Below, one piece after another: positions 1 through 10,070 of a stretch of 64,000 bases of DNA (position 1 is its first letter; every line of letters starts with the position of its first letter). Origin of the DNA: Sphingomonas sp. LR60 (lineage in GTDB: Bacteria > Pseudomonadota > Alphaproteobacteria > Sphingomonadales > Sphingomonadaceae). The stretch covers positions 1,275,501 through 1,339,500 of the forward strand of contig NZ_JASPFK010000001.1 of assembly GCF_036855935.1 (NCBI RefSeq), in the 5' to 3' direction. Made by a program: the position numbers and the translations under genes. A model generated the notes under the pieces. The model saw only the letters and a program-made list of their open reading frames with translations, had not been told where the DNA came from and did not search any database.

Positions 1-276
1 GATCCGGCGCTGCTCGCGACGTGGCTGGCGCTATGGAGCCTGGCGCGGGGTGACGTGGCGATGCTGGCGCGGCATGAACATCATTATGCGGATTTTCGGG
101 CGCGGTTGGAGGACTTGCTTGCCGAGTGTGGCGTGGCGCCCGCGCGGGTGCGGCTGGCGGCGATCGGGGTTACCGCATTGGTCGATGGCTTGTGGCTGGA
201 GTTGTGCCTGTCGCCCGACAGCTTCTCCGCCGAAGAGGCGCGGCAGATCGCGGCGGCATATCTGGCGGGGTTGTGA
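1..276 (+). CDS. TetR/AcrR-family regulator, C-terminal end (partial, BetI-like)
   Basis: The reading frame is open from the first base and ends at TGA 274-276, so only the last 91 residues are present. They form the ligand-binding and dimerisation half of a TetR-type repressor. The stretch TALVDGLWLELCL followed by SAEEARQIAAAYL resembles the C-terminal helices of BetI-type repressors. The DNA-binding helix-turn-helix lies outside the window, so neither ligand nor operator can be named. A palindromic intergenic repeat and the convergent M20 peptidase gene follow. The family call is fairly firm from the helix pattern. The BetI subtype is an inference from similarity only. Confidence 0.7.
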   Translation, partial: DPALLATWLALWSLARGDVAMLARHEHHYADFRARLEDLLAECGVAPARVRLAAIGVTALVDGLWLELCLSPDSFSAEEARQIAAAYLAGL

Positions 277-314
277 AGTGAGATCATCAAGGACGTTGGT
301 CAAACATCCTGATC

Positions 315-389
315 GTCATTACGAGCGTAGCGACGTAAGCTAGGGCGTCCTGATCCGGCTCTGGATTGCTTCGCTACGCTCGCAATGAC
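315..389. repeat. Palindromic intergenic repeat, copy 1
   Basis: The arms at 315-333 and 371-389 are near-perfect inverted repeats (GTCATTACGAGCGTAGCGA against its complement) around a central GGCGTCCTGATCCGGCTCTG. A second copy with the same centre lies at 57893-57967. It sits between two converging genes and may also act as a bidirectional transcription stop. Confidence 0.75.
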
Positions 390-396
390 GAACCCG

Positions 397-1782
397 TCAC
401 TTCGACAGATCGGTGAACAGTGAGTCGTAATAAGCGATGCCGAGCGCGATATTGTCGATCGGGGTACGCTCGTTGAGGCCGTGGCTGAAATCGTCCGATT
501 CCTTGATGAAGGTCGGGCTCGCGCCATAGCTGGGGACGTGGTGATAGCGGAACCACATGCTGTCGCTCGCGCCCGCCGACATGCTGGGAAATACCGGCAC
601 GCCCGGCCGGGTCTTGGCGATCGCCTTGGTCACTGCGGCAACGAAATCGGGGCGCATCGGCGAGGCGTCGTTGGGGACCGAGCCCTCGCTGACGTCGCGG
701 ATCGTGAGCTTCGGCTCGGCGGCGACCTGCTTGAGCGTCACCATCACGTCGGCCGGTTTCACGCCGGGGAAGATGCGGCAATTGATGTTCGCGGTCGCGC
801 GCTGCGGCAGCGCGTTCAGCGCATGGCCGCCATTGATCATCGTCGCGACGCAGGTGGTGCCGATCTGGCCGACATAGGCGGGGTCGGCGGCGAGCGTGGC
901 GATCGCTTTCTCGTCCTTCGGATTGGCAGCAAAGGCGCGCATCGCTGCGGCGAGCGCGCCGCTTTTCTGCTTCGCCGCTTCCTGGAAGAACTTCTTGGTA
1001 AGGTCGGACAGTTGTGGCGTGAAGCGGTAGTTGCCGATCCGCACCAGCGCCGCCGACAGTTGATTGATCGCGTTTTCGGGGCGCGGGGCCGAACTGTGTC
1101 CACCGGGGTTGGTGACGGTCAGTTCGAAATCGGCATAGGTCTTTTCCGCGCCGTTCCAGGTGAAGAACTGCGCGCGGCCATCTTCGCCAAGCCGTCCGCC
1201 GCCGCCATCGATGTTGATGACCAGCTCGGCGTTCTTCAACTGCTCCGCGATGAGCGCGCTGGTCTTCATGCGCGTTTCCTCATCGCCGGAGAATTCGAGC
1301 ACGATGTCGCGACGCGGACGATAGCCGGCGCGCTTCATCTGCAACAAGGCCGCGATCGTCACCGCGGCGTCGAGCTTCATGTCGGTCGCGCCGCGGCCGT
1401 AGAGATAGCCGTTCTCGATCACCGGAGTGAACGGATCGCGCTGCCAGTCGGCGGGCTTCGCCTCGACGACGTCGATATGGCCGGAGATCACCAAAGGCTT
1501 GGCGGCGCGGTCGCTGCCCGGCCACCGTGCGATGAGGTAGGCGGTGTCGTCGACGGGGGTGACGGTGACGTCGGTGATTCCGCCCGCGACCAGCACCGAC
1601 TTCAGATAGGCGGCGAGCTGCGGGGTCTGGTTGCCCGGGCCGGCGACGCTGCGGAAGGCGATCGCCCGCTTGGCGATGTCGAGCGCCTGGGTTTCCGCGG
1701 CCGATTTTGCATGGAGCGCGGAGGTGGGCGCGACACTGAGCAACGTGGCGCCAAACGCAAGACGAACCCAATTACGCTTCAT
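397..1782 (-). CDS. M20/M28-type zinc metallopeptidase, exported
   Basis: A 461-residue M20-family peptidase. An N-terminal signal peptide (about residues 1-25, ending near ALHA) sends it across the inner membrane. The metal site is readable: GHIDVV with His102 and Asp104, GRGATDMK with the bridging Asp, GDEET with the catalytic Glu168 and ligand Glu169, and a late His in DDFSHGLNERTP. Such enzymes cut dipeptides or remove terminal or acyl groups from peptides; the exact substrate cannot be told. The start ATG at 1782 has GGGGA seven bases upstream. It lies 78 bases after the large metalloprotease gene on the same strand and is probably co-transcribed, which suggests periplasmic peptide breakdown. 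Confidence 0.88.
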   Translation of the reverse strand: MKRNWVRLAFGATLLSVAPTSALHAKSAAETQALDIAKRAIAFRSVAGPGNQTPQLAAYLKSVLVAGGITDVTVTPVDDTAYLIARWPGSDRAAKPLVISGHIDVVEAKPADWQRDPFTPVIENGYLYGRGATDMKLDAAVTIAALLQMKRAGYRPRRDIVLEFSGDEETRMKTSALIAEQLKNAELVINIDGGGGRLGEDGRAQFFTWNGAEKTYADFELTVTNPGGHSSAPRPENAINQLSAALVRIGNYRFTPQLSDLTKKFFQEAAKQKSGALAAAMRAFAANPKDEKAIATLAADPAYVGQIGTTCVATMINGGHALNALPQRATANINCRIFPGVKPADVMVTLKQVAAEPKLTIRDVSEGSVPNDASPMRPDFVAAVTKAIAKTRPGVPVFPSMSAGASDSMWFRYHHVPSYGASPTFIKESDDFSHGLNERTPIDNIALGIAYYDSLFTDLSK

Positions 1783-1860
1783 AATGTTTTCCCCGCCATG
1801 CTTTCGCGGACGCTAGGCCGCTCAAGCGAAAAGGCAACCTGCTTGCCGCCGTTGTCTGCG

Positions 1861-4276
1861 TCACCCGCCGATCGGCATCCCCGGCGGGATTGCCGGGACC
1901 GACCGTTTGGTGGGCGCAAGGGCGCGCTCGAGGGCAGTCGTGTCGCCGAGCAGGCGCGCTACGCCTTGAGCCCATGGATCGCGCTTGTCGCGCCCGAACC
2001 GCTCGCGCAGCCCTTCGAGCGCTCCGTCGAGCCGCAGCGCCACGTCCGGCGTGGTGGCGGGCGCGCGCGCGGCGGAGGCGATCGCGAGTATGGTGCGCAG
2101 GGCGATCCGCTGTGTCACCGCATCGTCATGGCGCATGATGATGTCGCGGGTGAGGCGGTCGAGCAACGTGTTCACACCGGGCAGCGCTTCGTCGGCTGCG
2201 TGCTGGAGGTGGAGGCGGGTGAGGCGTGTCGGGGCGAGCAGGGTTTCCAGCGTCACCTGCGCCGCGACGTCGGTTGCCACGAGCGGATCGAACACCGCGC
2301 CACCGGCGGTGTCGAGCACCTCGCTGTCGTATTGCGGATCGGCGTTGCCGTTGACGCCGGACGATAATGTCAGGGCGAGCGCGGGCGGCACCGTCAGTGC
2401 TGCGGGTGACAGCGTCGCGAGCAGCGCGTCGAGCGCCTCGGCTTGTTCCGCTGCGCTTCCGCGGGTCGGCGCGGGGGCGCTGTCGCCGGCCGTCGCGTAG
2501 CTATAATGTACCCCGCCCAAGGTTTTGCCAATCGCGGCAACGGCGTAGCGGTGGAACAGCCACACCGGAACGAAGCTGCGGCGCAGGTCGGAAAGCGGCG
2601 CACCGGCGTGGAGCACGCCGGGGCCGAAGCGCGCGAGGGCAACGCGGCGCACTGCCATGACGTGCGCAAGGTCGGCCGGTCCGTCGTCGCCTTCGGTCCA
2701 CATGCTGTCGCCGGGGACGGCGAGGCTTGCGTCGCGGCCATCGATATCAGTGAGATAGCGCATCCCGGCACGTTGCGCGGCGTCGGCCTTCGCCGCGGCG
2801 GCGGCGTCCGGATCGGTGCCGGCGGCGGGCTGGCCATAGAGCCAGTCGACCGTGAACTTGTCCCACTTGCCGATCCCGGTTGCGTAAGCATCGGAAAGGT
2901 CGATCAGAATCACCGTTCAGCGCGACCTTGGCGAAGGGATAGTCCATGACCGATGCGCGCCCTTGCGTGCTGGCCGCGAAGTTGTGGGAGAAGCCTAGCG
3001 CGTGTCCGACCTCGTGCGCACCCAGCTGACGAATCCGGGCCAAGGCGACGCGGACCGGGTCGTTGGCGGTGCCCTTGTTTTCCTCCGCGGTGCCTACCAA
3101 TGCCTCGAAAATAACGATGTCCTGGCGAAGACGGAGGCCCTCCAGGACGACATTGCCCTTGATGATCTCGCCCGTGCGCGGATCGGTGACACCGCCGCCG
3201 TACGACCAGCTTCGCGTCTGGCGCTCGTTCCAGTTGACGACATTGTAGCGCACGTCCTGCGGGTCGGCGTCGGGCGGGAGCACGCGCGCCGCGAAGGCGT
3301 CGATATAGCCGGCGGCGTCGAACGCCTGGTTCCACCACGCGACGCCCTCGATCAGTGCGGTGCGGATCGGCTCGGGCGCCTTGTTGTCGATGTAGAAGAC
3401 GATCGGCTTGCGCACGCGCGAGCGCGCCGCGCCGGGATCAAGCTTCTCGATGCGGAAGTGGTTGGCATATTGCTGCAAGACGGGGGCGCCGAGCGGCGTG
3501 TTAAATTCGTAGACCGGGGTGGCGAAGGTGCCCGACCGAATATCGAAGCGGCGCGGGACGAAGCCGGGGGCGGGCAATCGGATCAGCGAGTGGTGGACGG
3601 TGAAGCTCACCTGACGCCCGTCGGGCGCGATCGTGTCGACCTCCTTGCCGGGCGTCTCCGACGCGTAGGTCTGCACCGCCTCCATTTCGATGTTGTCAGG
3701 GAACGCCTTGACCGAGCCAGGGTCGACCGCGCTGAGCGCGTCGATCAACTTGAACCCCTTCGCCTCGGCCTTGAGGCGGTCGGCGAGCCGCATCGTGTCG
3801 CGGAGCAGGAACGGCGCAAGATCGACCGTCACCGTGCCGTCGGGGGCGGATGACGCGACATCGAGCATCGCGATCGTGCTGAACGGGAAATCGGCGCTGG
3901 CGCCGCGCCGTTCGAGCGCGTCACCTGAGGACCGGTAGCGCGGGTTCTCGAACACGACGGCGACCTTTTTGCCGAGCCGCCGGAAGGCCAGCAACTGCGT
4001 GTCGCCGACCATGCCGTGATCGATGCGGATCGGCGCGGAGCCGAGCCCGGTCTTGAGCGCGGTGGCGTAGAGGAAGCGGCCCGACATGCCGTCGGCGTCA
4101 GGGCGGGGGAGCGTGACCAGCACCTTGCCGCTATCCCGCTCGACCGTCACCGGCAGCAGCGTGGGTGTGGCCGCGACGGTGGCGCGCTGCTGCGCGGTGG
4201 CCTGCACGGCTGCCGCGCTGGCAGCGATGAGGAGCGACACGCGCAGCGCGCGGCGGAGACGGTCAAAATGAGTCAT
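1861..4276 (-). CDS. Zinc-dependent metalloprotease, DUF5117/DUF4953 type (frameshifted as given)
   Basis: A large secreted protease of about 804 residues once one extra base is removed. The N-terminal part begins with a signal peptide (start ATG 4276, AAAGGGG just upstream). It continues through a DUF5117-like region to the zinc motif HEVGHALGFSHN (His421, Glu422, His425, His431). About 30 codons later, near 2905-2912, the frame breaks. The continuation (IDLSDAYATGIGKWDKF and onward to 1861) is in the neighbouring frame, and removing one base joins ALNGDS to IDLSDAYA, the expected family sequence. The length is 1 mod 3, so one base is in excess. It is followed by the M20 peptidase gene. A consensus error is more likely than a true pseudogene because both halves are well preserved. 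Confidence 0.82.
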
Positions 4277-4398
4277 GCGGCCCCTTTGTTTTGCAGTCGC
4301 GAAGAACGCTAACACAGATGTCATTGCGCATCCCGCCTCTTTCGATCACTCTGCCGGCGCAAATTGATGCTTTCGAACAATCCAAAGGGGGTTTGGCG

Positions 4399-4884
4399 AT
4401 GGATTTCATCTCGACTGACCTGGATCAGACCGACTGCCGGCTGCTTGGCGAACTCTCGATCGACGGACGGATGTCCGATGTCGCGCTCGGCGAGCGCGTG
4501 AATCTGTCGAGCACCGCGACGGCGCGGCGGCGCAAGATCCTGGAAGAGCGTGGATTGATCGCAGGCTATACCGCCAGCCTCGATCTCGATCGGCTCGGCT
4601 ATGGGATCATGGTGCTGGTGTCGATCGAGCTGAACTCGCAGGCGGAGCAGGCGCTGATCGAATTCGAAGAGGCGGTGATGCAATGCCCGTCGATGAGCTT
4701 TTGCAGCTTCGTTTCCGGCGACACCGATTTCGTGATGATGGTGCATGTGCGTTCGTTCAACGATTACGATCGCGTCTATCGCAGCGAACTGTCGCGGCTG
4801 CCGTATGTCGCCAAGATCCGCAGCAGTTTCATCATGCGGCAGGTCGCCCGGCGTGGCGTGCCGCCAGTGGTGTTCGAGCGGTAG
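4399..4884 (+). CDS. Lrp/AsnC-family transcriptional regulator
   Basis: A 161-residue regulator. Residues 1-60 form the winged helix-turn-helix (DQTDCRLLGELSIDGRMSDV, then NLSSTATARRRKILEERGLI). Residues 65-150 form the ligand-binding RAM domain that lets these proteins assemble into octamers and sense amino acids. ATG 4399 is preferred over an in-frame codon further upstream because a GGGGG sits about eight bases before it and the domain begins there. It is divergent from the metalloprotease (122-base gap) and precedes a TonB receptor and amidohydrolase. It therefore probably controls peptide or amino-acid acquisition in response to an amino acid. The effector is unknown. Confidence 0.9.
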   Translation: MDFISTDLDQTDCRLLGELSIDGRMSDVALGERVNLSSTATARRRKILEERGLIAGYTASLDLDRLGYGIMVLVSIELNSQAEQALIEFEEAVMQCPSMSFCSFVSGDTDFVMMVHVRSFNDYDRVYRSELSRLPYVAKIRSSFIMRQVARRGVPPVVFER

Positions 4885-5369
4885 TGGCTCAGTAGTCTGG
4901 ATCGCTAAGGGTTTAGCGAGCCCGTGGGGCTCGCGCGCTCGCGGTGCGAGCGCACACCCTCACCCTGCTCCGACTAAGTCTTCGCTGCGCGAAGCCCAAG
5001 TCTGCGCAACCCTCTCCCCTCGGGGAGGAGAGAGGGCAGGGAAGCACCATTAAACAGCACCGAAACGGACCCTTTGCTTGATTTGTAATTGATCGAGGCT
5101 GTTCGCGATGAAAATCATCACGTCTCAGCCAAAGTGGCGTGAATTTTCCGAGGATCGCCCACCCCCTTACGTGCAAGCTTATAACCATCGAAGCGGTTGC
5201 TGGCGCATTAATGTTGCGCAAGGCGCTGCCGAGGGACGGTTGCACTCGCTAAACGCGGGGCAGGTCCGGTCGCATGTATGGCGCCGTGAAGGCGCACCGG
5301 CCGTGACGATTGAGACCGGGGAGAGCGATGCCAGCGAGGCTGGTCGATTCTTCTCGGGGGTGTGCGGAC
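4885..5369. other. Gene-free stretch upstream of the TonB receptor
   Basis: 485 bases between the Lrp-type regulator and the TonB receptor. The first part (about 4915-5040) carries palindromic repeat DNA, including the arm pair CCTCTCCCC / GGGGAGGAGAGAGG at 5010-5036. The rest must contain the receptor promoter, but no convincing -35/-10 pair could be assigned. Short open frames here have no recognisable product. Confidence 0.6.
5010..5036. repeat. CCTCTCCCC palindrome, possible terminator
   Basis: A stem with left arm CCCTCTCCCC and right arm GGGGAGGAGAGAGGG around a short loop, about 125 bases after the Lrp gene. Related CCCTCTCCCC hairpins occur at 33381-33406, 11250-11270 and between kdpB and kdpC. 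It may stop transcription from the Lrp gene, but it lacks a run of T. Confidence 0.55.
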
Positions 5370-8318
5370 ATGCAGATATCATCAGCGACGGCGCAGCGAC
5401 GGCGTTACACGATCCGGCTCGCCAGAATGCTGCTGCTCGGAACGACGGCGACGGCGTGGGGCGGCGTCGCGGCGGCGCAAGTGCCCGTATCTTACGCAGC
5501 GCCGCAGCCGGCCGACGTTGCAACCGACACCGCTCCGGCCGACCCGATGGCGGTGCAGGATACCGGGGCCGACCCCGCCCCCGACGACATCGTGATCACC
5601 GGCAGTCGCATCGTCCGCGACGGATATAGCGCGCCGACCCCCGTTACCGTGCTGGGCGCAGCCGAACTGGCCGCGCAGCGCCCCGCCAACGTCTCCGACT
5701 TCGTCAACCAACTGCCGTCGATCGCGCAGGGCAGCACCGCGGCGAACAGCTCGGGCTCGCTGTCGAACGGCCTTGCCGGGATCAACTCGGTCAACCTTCG
5801 CGGGCTTGGCGCGGGACGGACGCTGGTGCTGCTCAACGGGCAACGATCGGTCGCCTCCGCGGTCAACGGCGTGGTCGACGTGAACACCTTCCCGCAGGAC
5901 CTGATCGAGCGCGTCGAGGTGGTGACCGGCGGCGCGTCGGCGCAATATGGCTCTGACGCGGTCGGCGGTGTCGTTAACTTCGTCCTCGACGAGAAGTATC
6001 GCGGGATAAAGGTCGCTGCCGACACCGGCATCACGGAGCGCGGCGACGGCCACAATTACCGGTTCTCCGCGACGGTCGGCAAGTCGCTGGCGGATGACAG
6101 GCTGCACTTGCTCGCCAGCGCCGAATATTATCATCAGGACGGCGTCGCCACGATCGCGCGCGACTGGAACGATCGCGGTTATTTCCAGATCAACAATCCG
6201 GCCTACACCTCCACCAACGGCCTGCCGCAGCGGCTGGTCGGCGAGGGCTTCGGCCCGGCGACCTATACCGCGGGCGGGCTCGTTACGTCGGGGCCGTTGC
6301 GCGGCACCTATTTCCTTACGCCCGGCACCACCGGGCAGCTCAATTACGGTATTACCAACGCGACGTCCTCCCCGTGGATGATCGGCGGCGACTGGCGCAC
6401 CACGCTCGCCGGACACGTCGGCACCAATTCATTGTTGCCGAACGAGAAGCGCATCAGCCTCTTCTCGCGGGTCGGCTTCGACCTGGCCCCCGACGTGCAG
6501 ATTTACGGCCAGGTATCGTTCAACCGATATGAAGGGCAGAGCTTCTACCAGCAGACGCCGAGCACCGGCGTCACGATCCGCGCCGACAACGCCTACCTGC
6601 TCACGCAATTTCCCGATGTCGCCGCGCGCATGGCGGCGGCGGGTGTCTCGACGCTGTCGATCGGCACCTCCAACGCCGGCTTTCCCGTACCCGGCAGCGA
6701 CAATCGTCGCGACGTTTATCGCTATGTCGGCGGGGCGAAGGGCAAGTTGAGCGTGTTCGACCGCAGTTGGTCGTGGGACGTCTATTACCAGCACGGCCTC
6801 ACCAAGTCGCACGAGGAACTGACCAACACCTGGAACAACGCGCGCATGGCGCTGGCGCAGGACGCGGTGCTGTCGGGTGGCCAGATCGTCTGCCGCTCGA
6901 CGCTGACCAGTCCGGGCAATGGCTGCGTGCCGATCGACCGGCTGGGGATCGATGGCCCGTCCGCTGCGGCGCTTGGCTACATCTACGGGACGGCGCAGCC
7001 GCAGCGCGACCAGTCGATCCAGCAGGATGTGGCGTCGGCGAGCATGAGCGGCACGCTGTTCGACCTGCCCGGCGGCGCGGCGGCGATCGCGTTCGGCGGG
7101 GAATGGCGCAAGGAACAGATCGACGGCCGCGTCGATCCGCAATTCAGCTCGGGCTGGCTGTACGGCAATTACCTGGTCAACCGCGGCGACTATAACGTGA
7201 AGGAGGGCTTCGTCGAAGTCGACCTGCCGCTGTGGAAGGGGCTGACGGTCAACGCCGCCGGGCGCTACACCGATTATTCCACGTCGGGTTCGGTGTTCAC
7301 CTGGAAGGCCGGCGCGACGTTCGAGCCGATCCCGGACATCAAGTTCCGCGGCACCTATAGCCGCGACATCCGCGCGCCAAATCTGCAGGAATTGTTCGCC
7401 GCGGGGACGGCGCGTACCAACACCGTGATCCTCCCGGCCAACGCGCCCGTCATGGGATCGCAGCAGTTCCTCGAGAATACGATCGGCAACCGCGCGCTCG
7501 ATCCCGAGAAGGCGAAGAGCTGGACGGTCGGTGCGGTGACGACGCCGCGCTTCCTGCCCGGCTTCACCGCTTCGTTCGACTATTACGATATCCGCATCAG
7601 CGATGCCATCGGGACGATCACGGCGCAGAACACGGTCGATTTTTGTTATTCCGGCACGACGCGCTATTGCGACAACATCGTCTACACCGGCGGTGCGCTC
7701 AGTTCGATCATCATCCAGCCGTTCAACTTTGCCAGCCAGGTCGAGAAGGGCTTCGACATTGCGGTGAGCTATCGCCGCGACCTTGCCGAGATTTCCTCCT
7801 CGCTACCCGGCCGTCTGACGATCAATGGCGCGGTGACGCATTATATCGAGAACGTCATCGACAACGGGATCTTCCCGATCGATTACGCCGGGGTCAATGG
7901 CGGCAGCCTGTCGGGGACCTATTCGTCGCCGAGCTGGCGCTACCGCGTCAGCGCCTTCTACGAGGTCGATCCGTTTACGCTCAACCTCGTCGGTCGCGGG
8001 TTCGGCGCCGGCGTGTACGGCAACGATTATATCGAGTGCACCAGCGGCTGCCCGACGTCGACGACGCGATATCGCACGATCAACGACAACGATATCGGCG
8101 GCGCCTTCTACCTCGACGCCTCGCTGGGCGTGAAGCTGCGCGCGGGCGACCGCGAGGGATCGCTGACGTTCATCGTCACCAACCTGCTCGACAAGCAGCC
8201 GCTGCTCGTCGGCAATGGCCCCGACGGCAACAACACGCCCGCTTATCCGCAAACGTCGCGCAGCCTCTACGACGTGCTCGGGCGCAGCTTCCGCGTCGCC
8301 TTCACCATGAACTTCTGA
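5370..8318 (+). CDS. TonB-dependent outer-membrane receptor
   Basis: A 982-residue outer-membrane importer. The start ATG 5370 follows GGGGG with a nine-base spacer and opens a signal peptide (about residues 1-37, ending AAAQ). The plug domain starts near IVITGSRIVRDGYSAPTPVT and contains the typical NLRGLGAGRTLVLLNGQR and VEVVTGGASAQYGSDAVGG elements. The rest is a 22-strand barrel ending in a C-terminal Phe (FTMNF), as expected for Bam-assembled proteins. The amidohydrolase gene starts 26 bases later, so the pair is probably one operon. With the proteases on the other side of the Lrp gene, an amino-acyl or peptide ligand is a reasonable guess. The sequence alone does not identify the ligand. 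Confidence 0.92.
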   Translation: MQISSATAQRRRYTIRLARMLLLGTTATAWGGVAAAQVPVSYAAPQPADVATDTAPADPMAVQDTGADPAPDDIVITGSRIVRDGYSAPTPVTVLGAAELAAQRPANVSDFVNQLPSIAQGSTAANSSGSLSNGLAGINSVNLRGLGAGRTLVLLNGQRSVASAVNGVVDVNTFPQDLIERVEVVTGGASAQYGSDAVGGVVNFVLDEKYRGIKVAADTGITERGDGHNYRFSATVGKSLADDRLHLLASAEYYHQDGVATIARDWNDRGYFQINNPAYTSTNGLPQRLVGEGFGPATYTAGGLVTSGPLRGTYFLTPGTTGQLNYGITNATSSPWMIGGDWRTTLAGHVGTNSLLPNEKRISLFSRVGFDLAPDVQIYGQVSFNRYEGQSFYQQTPSTGVTIRADNAYLLTQFPDVAARMAAAGVSTLSIGTSNAGFPVPGSDNRRDVYRYVGGAKGKLSVFDRSWSWDVYYQHGLTKSHEELTNTWNNARMALAQDAVLSGGQIVCRSTLTSPGNGCVPIDRLGIDGPSAAALGYIYGTAQPQRDQSIQQDVASASMSGTLFDLPGGAAAIAFGGEWRKEQIDGRVDPQFSSGWLYGNYLVNRGDYNVKEGFVEVDLPLWKGLTVNAAGRYTDYSTSGSVFTWKAGATFEPIPDIKFRGTYSRDIRAPNLQELFAAGTARTNTVILPANAPVMGSQQFLENTIGNRALDPEKAKSWTVGAVTTPRFLPGFTASFDYYDIRISDAIGTITAQNTVDFCYSGTTRYCDNIVYTGGALSSIIIQPFNFASQVEKGFDIAVSYRRDLAEISSSLPGRLTINGAVTHYIENVIDNGIFPIDYAGVNGGSLSGTYSSPSWRYRVSAFYEVDPFTLNLVGRGFGAGVYGNDYIECTSGCPTSTTRYRTINDNDIGGAFYLDASLGVKLRAGDREGSLTFIVTNLLDKQPLLVGNGPDGNNTPAYPQTSRSLYDVLGRSFRVAFTMNF

Positions 8319-8344
8319 CCGCCGAAACCAACGGGAGATACGAT

Positions 8345-9946
8345 ATGACGAGGTTCCGCAACGCCGTGACCGCGCTGCTGCTCGGTACGCTGATCGCACC
8401 GCAGGCGGCGCTGGCGCAGGCCGGCAAGGCGCTGAAGCGCGAGGCCGAGGAGAAGGTCGATGCGCAGGCCAAGGACATCCAGGTGATGGTCGACCAGGTG
8501 TTCAGCTATGCCGAGCCCGGTTTCCAGGAGGTGCGCACGTCCGCCTATCTCGAAGATGTGCTGGAGAAGGCGGGCTTTACCGTGACGCGCGGCGTCGCGG
8601 GCATCCCGACCGCGTTCACCGCGACCTGGGGCGAGGGTGGGCCGCTGATCGCGTTGGGCAGCGATATCGACGGGCTGCTGGGCGTGTCGCAATATCCGGG
8701 TATGGCCGAGGCCAAGGCGATGGTCGAGGGCGGTCCCGGTCACGGCGAGGGTCACAATGCCGGGCTGCCGCTGGTGATCGCGGCGGCGATCGCGACCAAG
8801 TCGGTGATGGAGAAGCACCACATTCCCGGGCGGCTGATGATCTGGCCGGGCGTTGCCGAGGAGCTGCTCGCGACCAAGGCCTATTACGTTCGCGACGGGC
8901 TGTTCAAGGGCGTCGACGCCTGCATCTTCACGCACGTCAGCAGCGAGTTCGGCACCGCTTACGGCGACTTCGGGATGAACGGCATGGTGTCGGTCGAGTA
9001 TCAGTTCAAAGGCAAGACCGCGCATTCGGCGGGGATGCCGTGGGAGGGGCGCTCGGCGCTCGACGCGGTCGAGTTGATGGACACCGCGTGGAACTTCCGG
9101 CGCGAGCATCTGCCCGTCACGCAGCGTTCGCACTATGTCATCACCGATGGCGGCGGGCAGCCGAACATCGTGCCGGCGACGGCGGCGGTCTGGTATTATT
9201 TCCGCGACCGCAGCTTCAGCGCGATTAAGTCGATGTTCGAGACGGGCAACGAGATTTCGGAGGCCGCCGCCAAGTCGACCGGTACCACCGTCACTCACCG
9301 CGTGCTCGGTTATGCTGCGCCCAATTTCGGCAACAAGCCGATGGCCGAGGCGGCCTATGCCAATATCGCCGCAGTCGGGATGCCGCGCTGGTCGGCCGAC
9401 GACCAGATCTTCGCCAAGGCGGTGCAGCAGGCCAACCAGCGCAAGGTCGAACCGCTCAAGGCCAAGGTGAGCGACCTGTCGACCCCCGAAAACCGCCCGC
9501 AGTCGATCGGCGGCGGGTCGGACGACATCGGCGATATCATGTGGGCGGTGCCGACGATCACGATCCGCTTCCCCTCCAATGTGCCGAACATGATCGGCCA
9601 CCATCTCACCTCGGCGATGGCGATGGCGACCCCGATCGCGCACAAGGGCGCGGTGGCCGGCGCGAAGGCGGTGGCGATGACGGTGCTCGACCTGATGACC
9701 TCGCCCAAGTTGCTGGTGCAGGCCAAGAGCTATTTCAACGACGTGCAGTTGAAGACCGACACTTACGCGCCGCTGATCACGGCGCAGGACAAGCCGGCGA
9801 TCTGGCTGAACGAGAAGATCATGCGCGAGATGCGGCCGCAGCTCGAGAAATTCTATTACGATCCGGCGAAATATCCCAGCTATCTCCAGCAGCTCGGGAT
9901 CACCTATCCGAATGTTGCAGCGCCGGTTGCGTCGGCGGCACAATAA
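8345..9946 (+). CDS. M20-family amidohydrolase, AbgB-like, exported
   Basis: A 533-residue metallo-amidohydrolase. Residues 1-24 are a signal peptide (start ATG 8345, GGGAGA upstream). The body matches p-aminobenzoyl-glutamate hydrolase subunit B-like enzymes: EPGFQE near the start, the metal-site stretch GHGEGHNAGLP, GVAEE with the catalytic Glu pair, the dimerisation-domain signature GKTAHSAGMPWEGRSALDA, and a late SIGGGSDDIGD segment. Such enzymes hydrolyse amide bonds of acylated amino acids. The gene directly follows the TonB receptor and is closed by a strong terminator hairpin, so it probably processes what that receptor imports. The exact substrate is not readable. Confidence 0.88.
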   Translation: MTRFRNAVTALLLGTLIAPQAALAQAGKALKREAEEKVDAQAKDIQVMVDQVFSYAEPGFQEVRTSAYLEDVLEKAGFTVTRGVAGIPTAFTATWGEGGPLIALGSDIDGLLGVSQYPGMAEAKAMVEGGPGHGEGHNAGLPLVIAAAIATKSVMEKHHIPGRLMIWPGVAEELLATKAYYVRDGLFKGVDACIFTHVSSEFGTAYGDFGMNGMVSVEYQFKGKTAHSAGMPWEGRSALDAVELMDTAWNFRREHLPVTQRSHYVITDGGGQPNIVPATAAVWYYFRDRSFSAIKSMFETGNEISEAAAKSTGTTVTHRVLGYAAPNFGNKPMAEAAYANIAAVGMPRWSADDQIFAKAVQQANQRKVEPLKAKVSDLSTPENRPQSIGGGSDDIGDIMWAVPTITIRFPSNVPNMIGHHLTSAMAMATPIAHKGAVAGAKAVAMTVLDLMTSPKLLVQAKSYFNDVQLKTDTYAPLITAQDKPAIWLNEKIMREMRPQLEKFYYDPAKYPSYLQQLGITYPNVAAPVASAAQ

Positions 9947-9953
9947 AGGCGCA

Positions 9954-9999
9954 CGGCACGCCACCCTCATTGCGCGGGCGTGGCGTGCCGACGTTCTTT
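9954..9999 (+). terminator. Rho-independent terminator after the amidohydrolase
   Basis: A perfect 11-base stem (9954-9964 CGGCACGCCAC paired with 9980-9990) is followed by ACGTTCTTTT. It begins eight bases after the amidohydrolase stop and separates that operon from the xylanase gene. Confidence 0.8.
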
Positions 10000-10070
10000 T
10001 CCGGGATATCTCTGGCGCTTGCCGTCGTTACATCGTGTACTCTGCGCACGGCGGAGCGCGAGGTGCGGGA

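Noticed and set aside
481..2367. A 628-codon plus-strand frame over the M20 peptidase
   Set aside because: It covers a clear peptidase on the other strand and has Arg/Gly/Ala-rich composition without any known motif.
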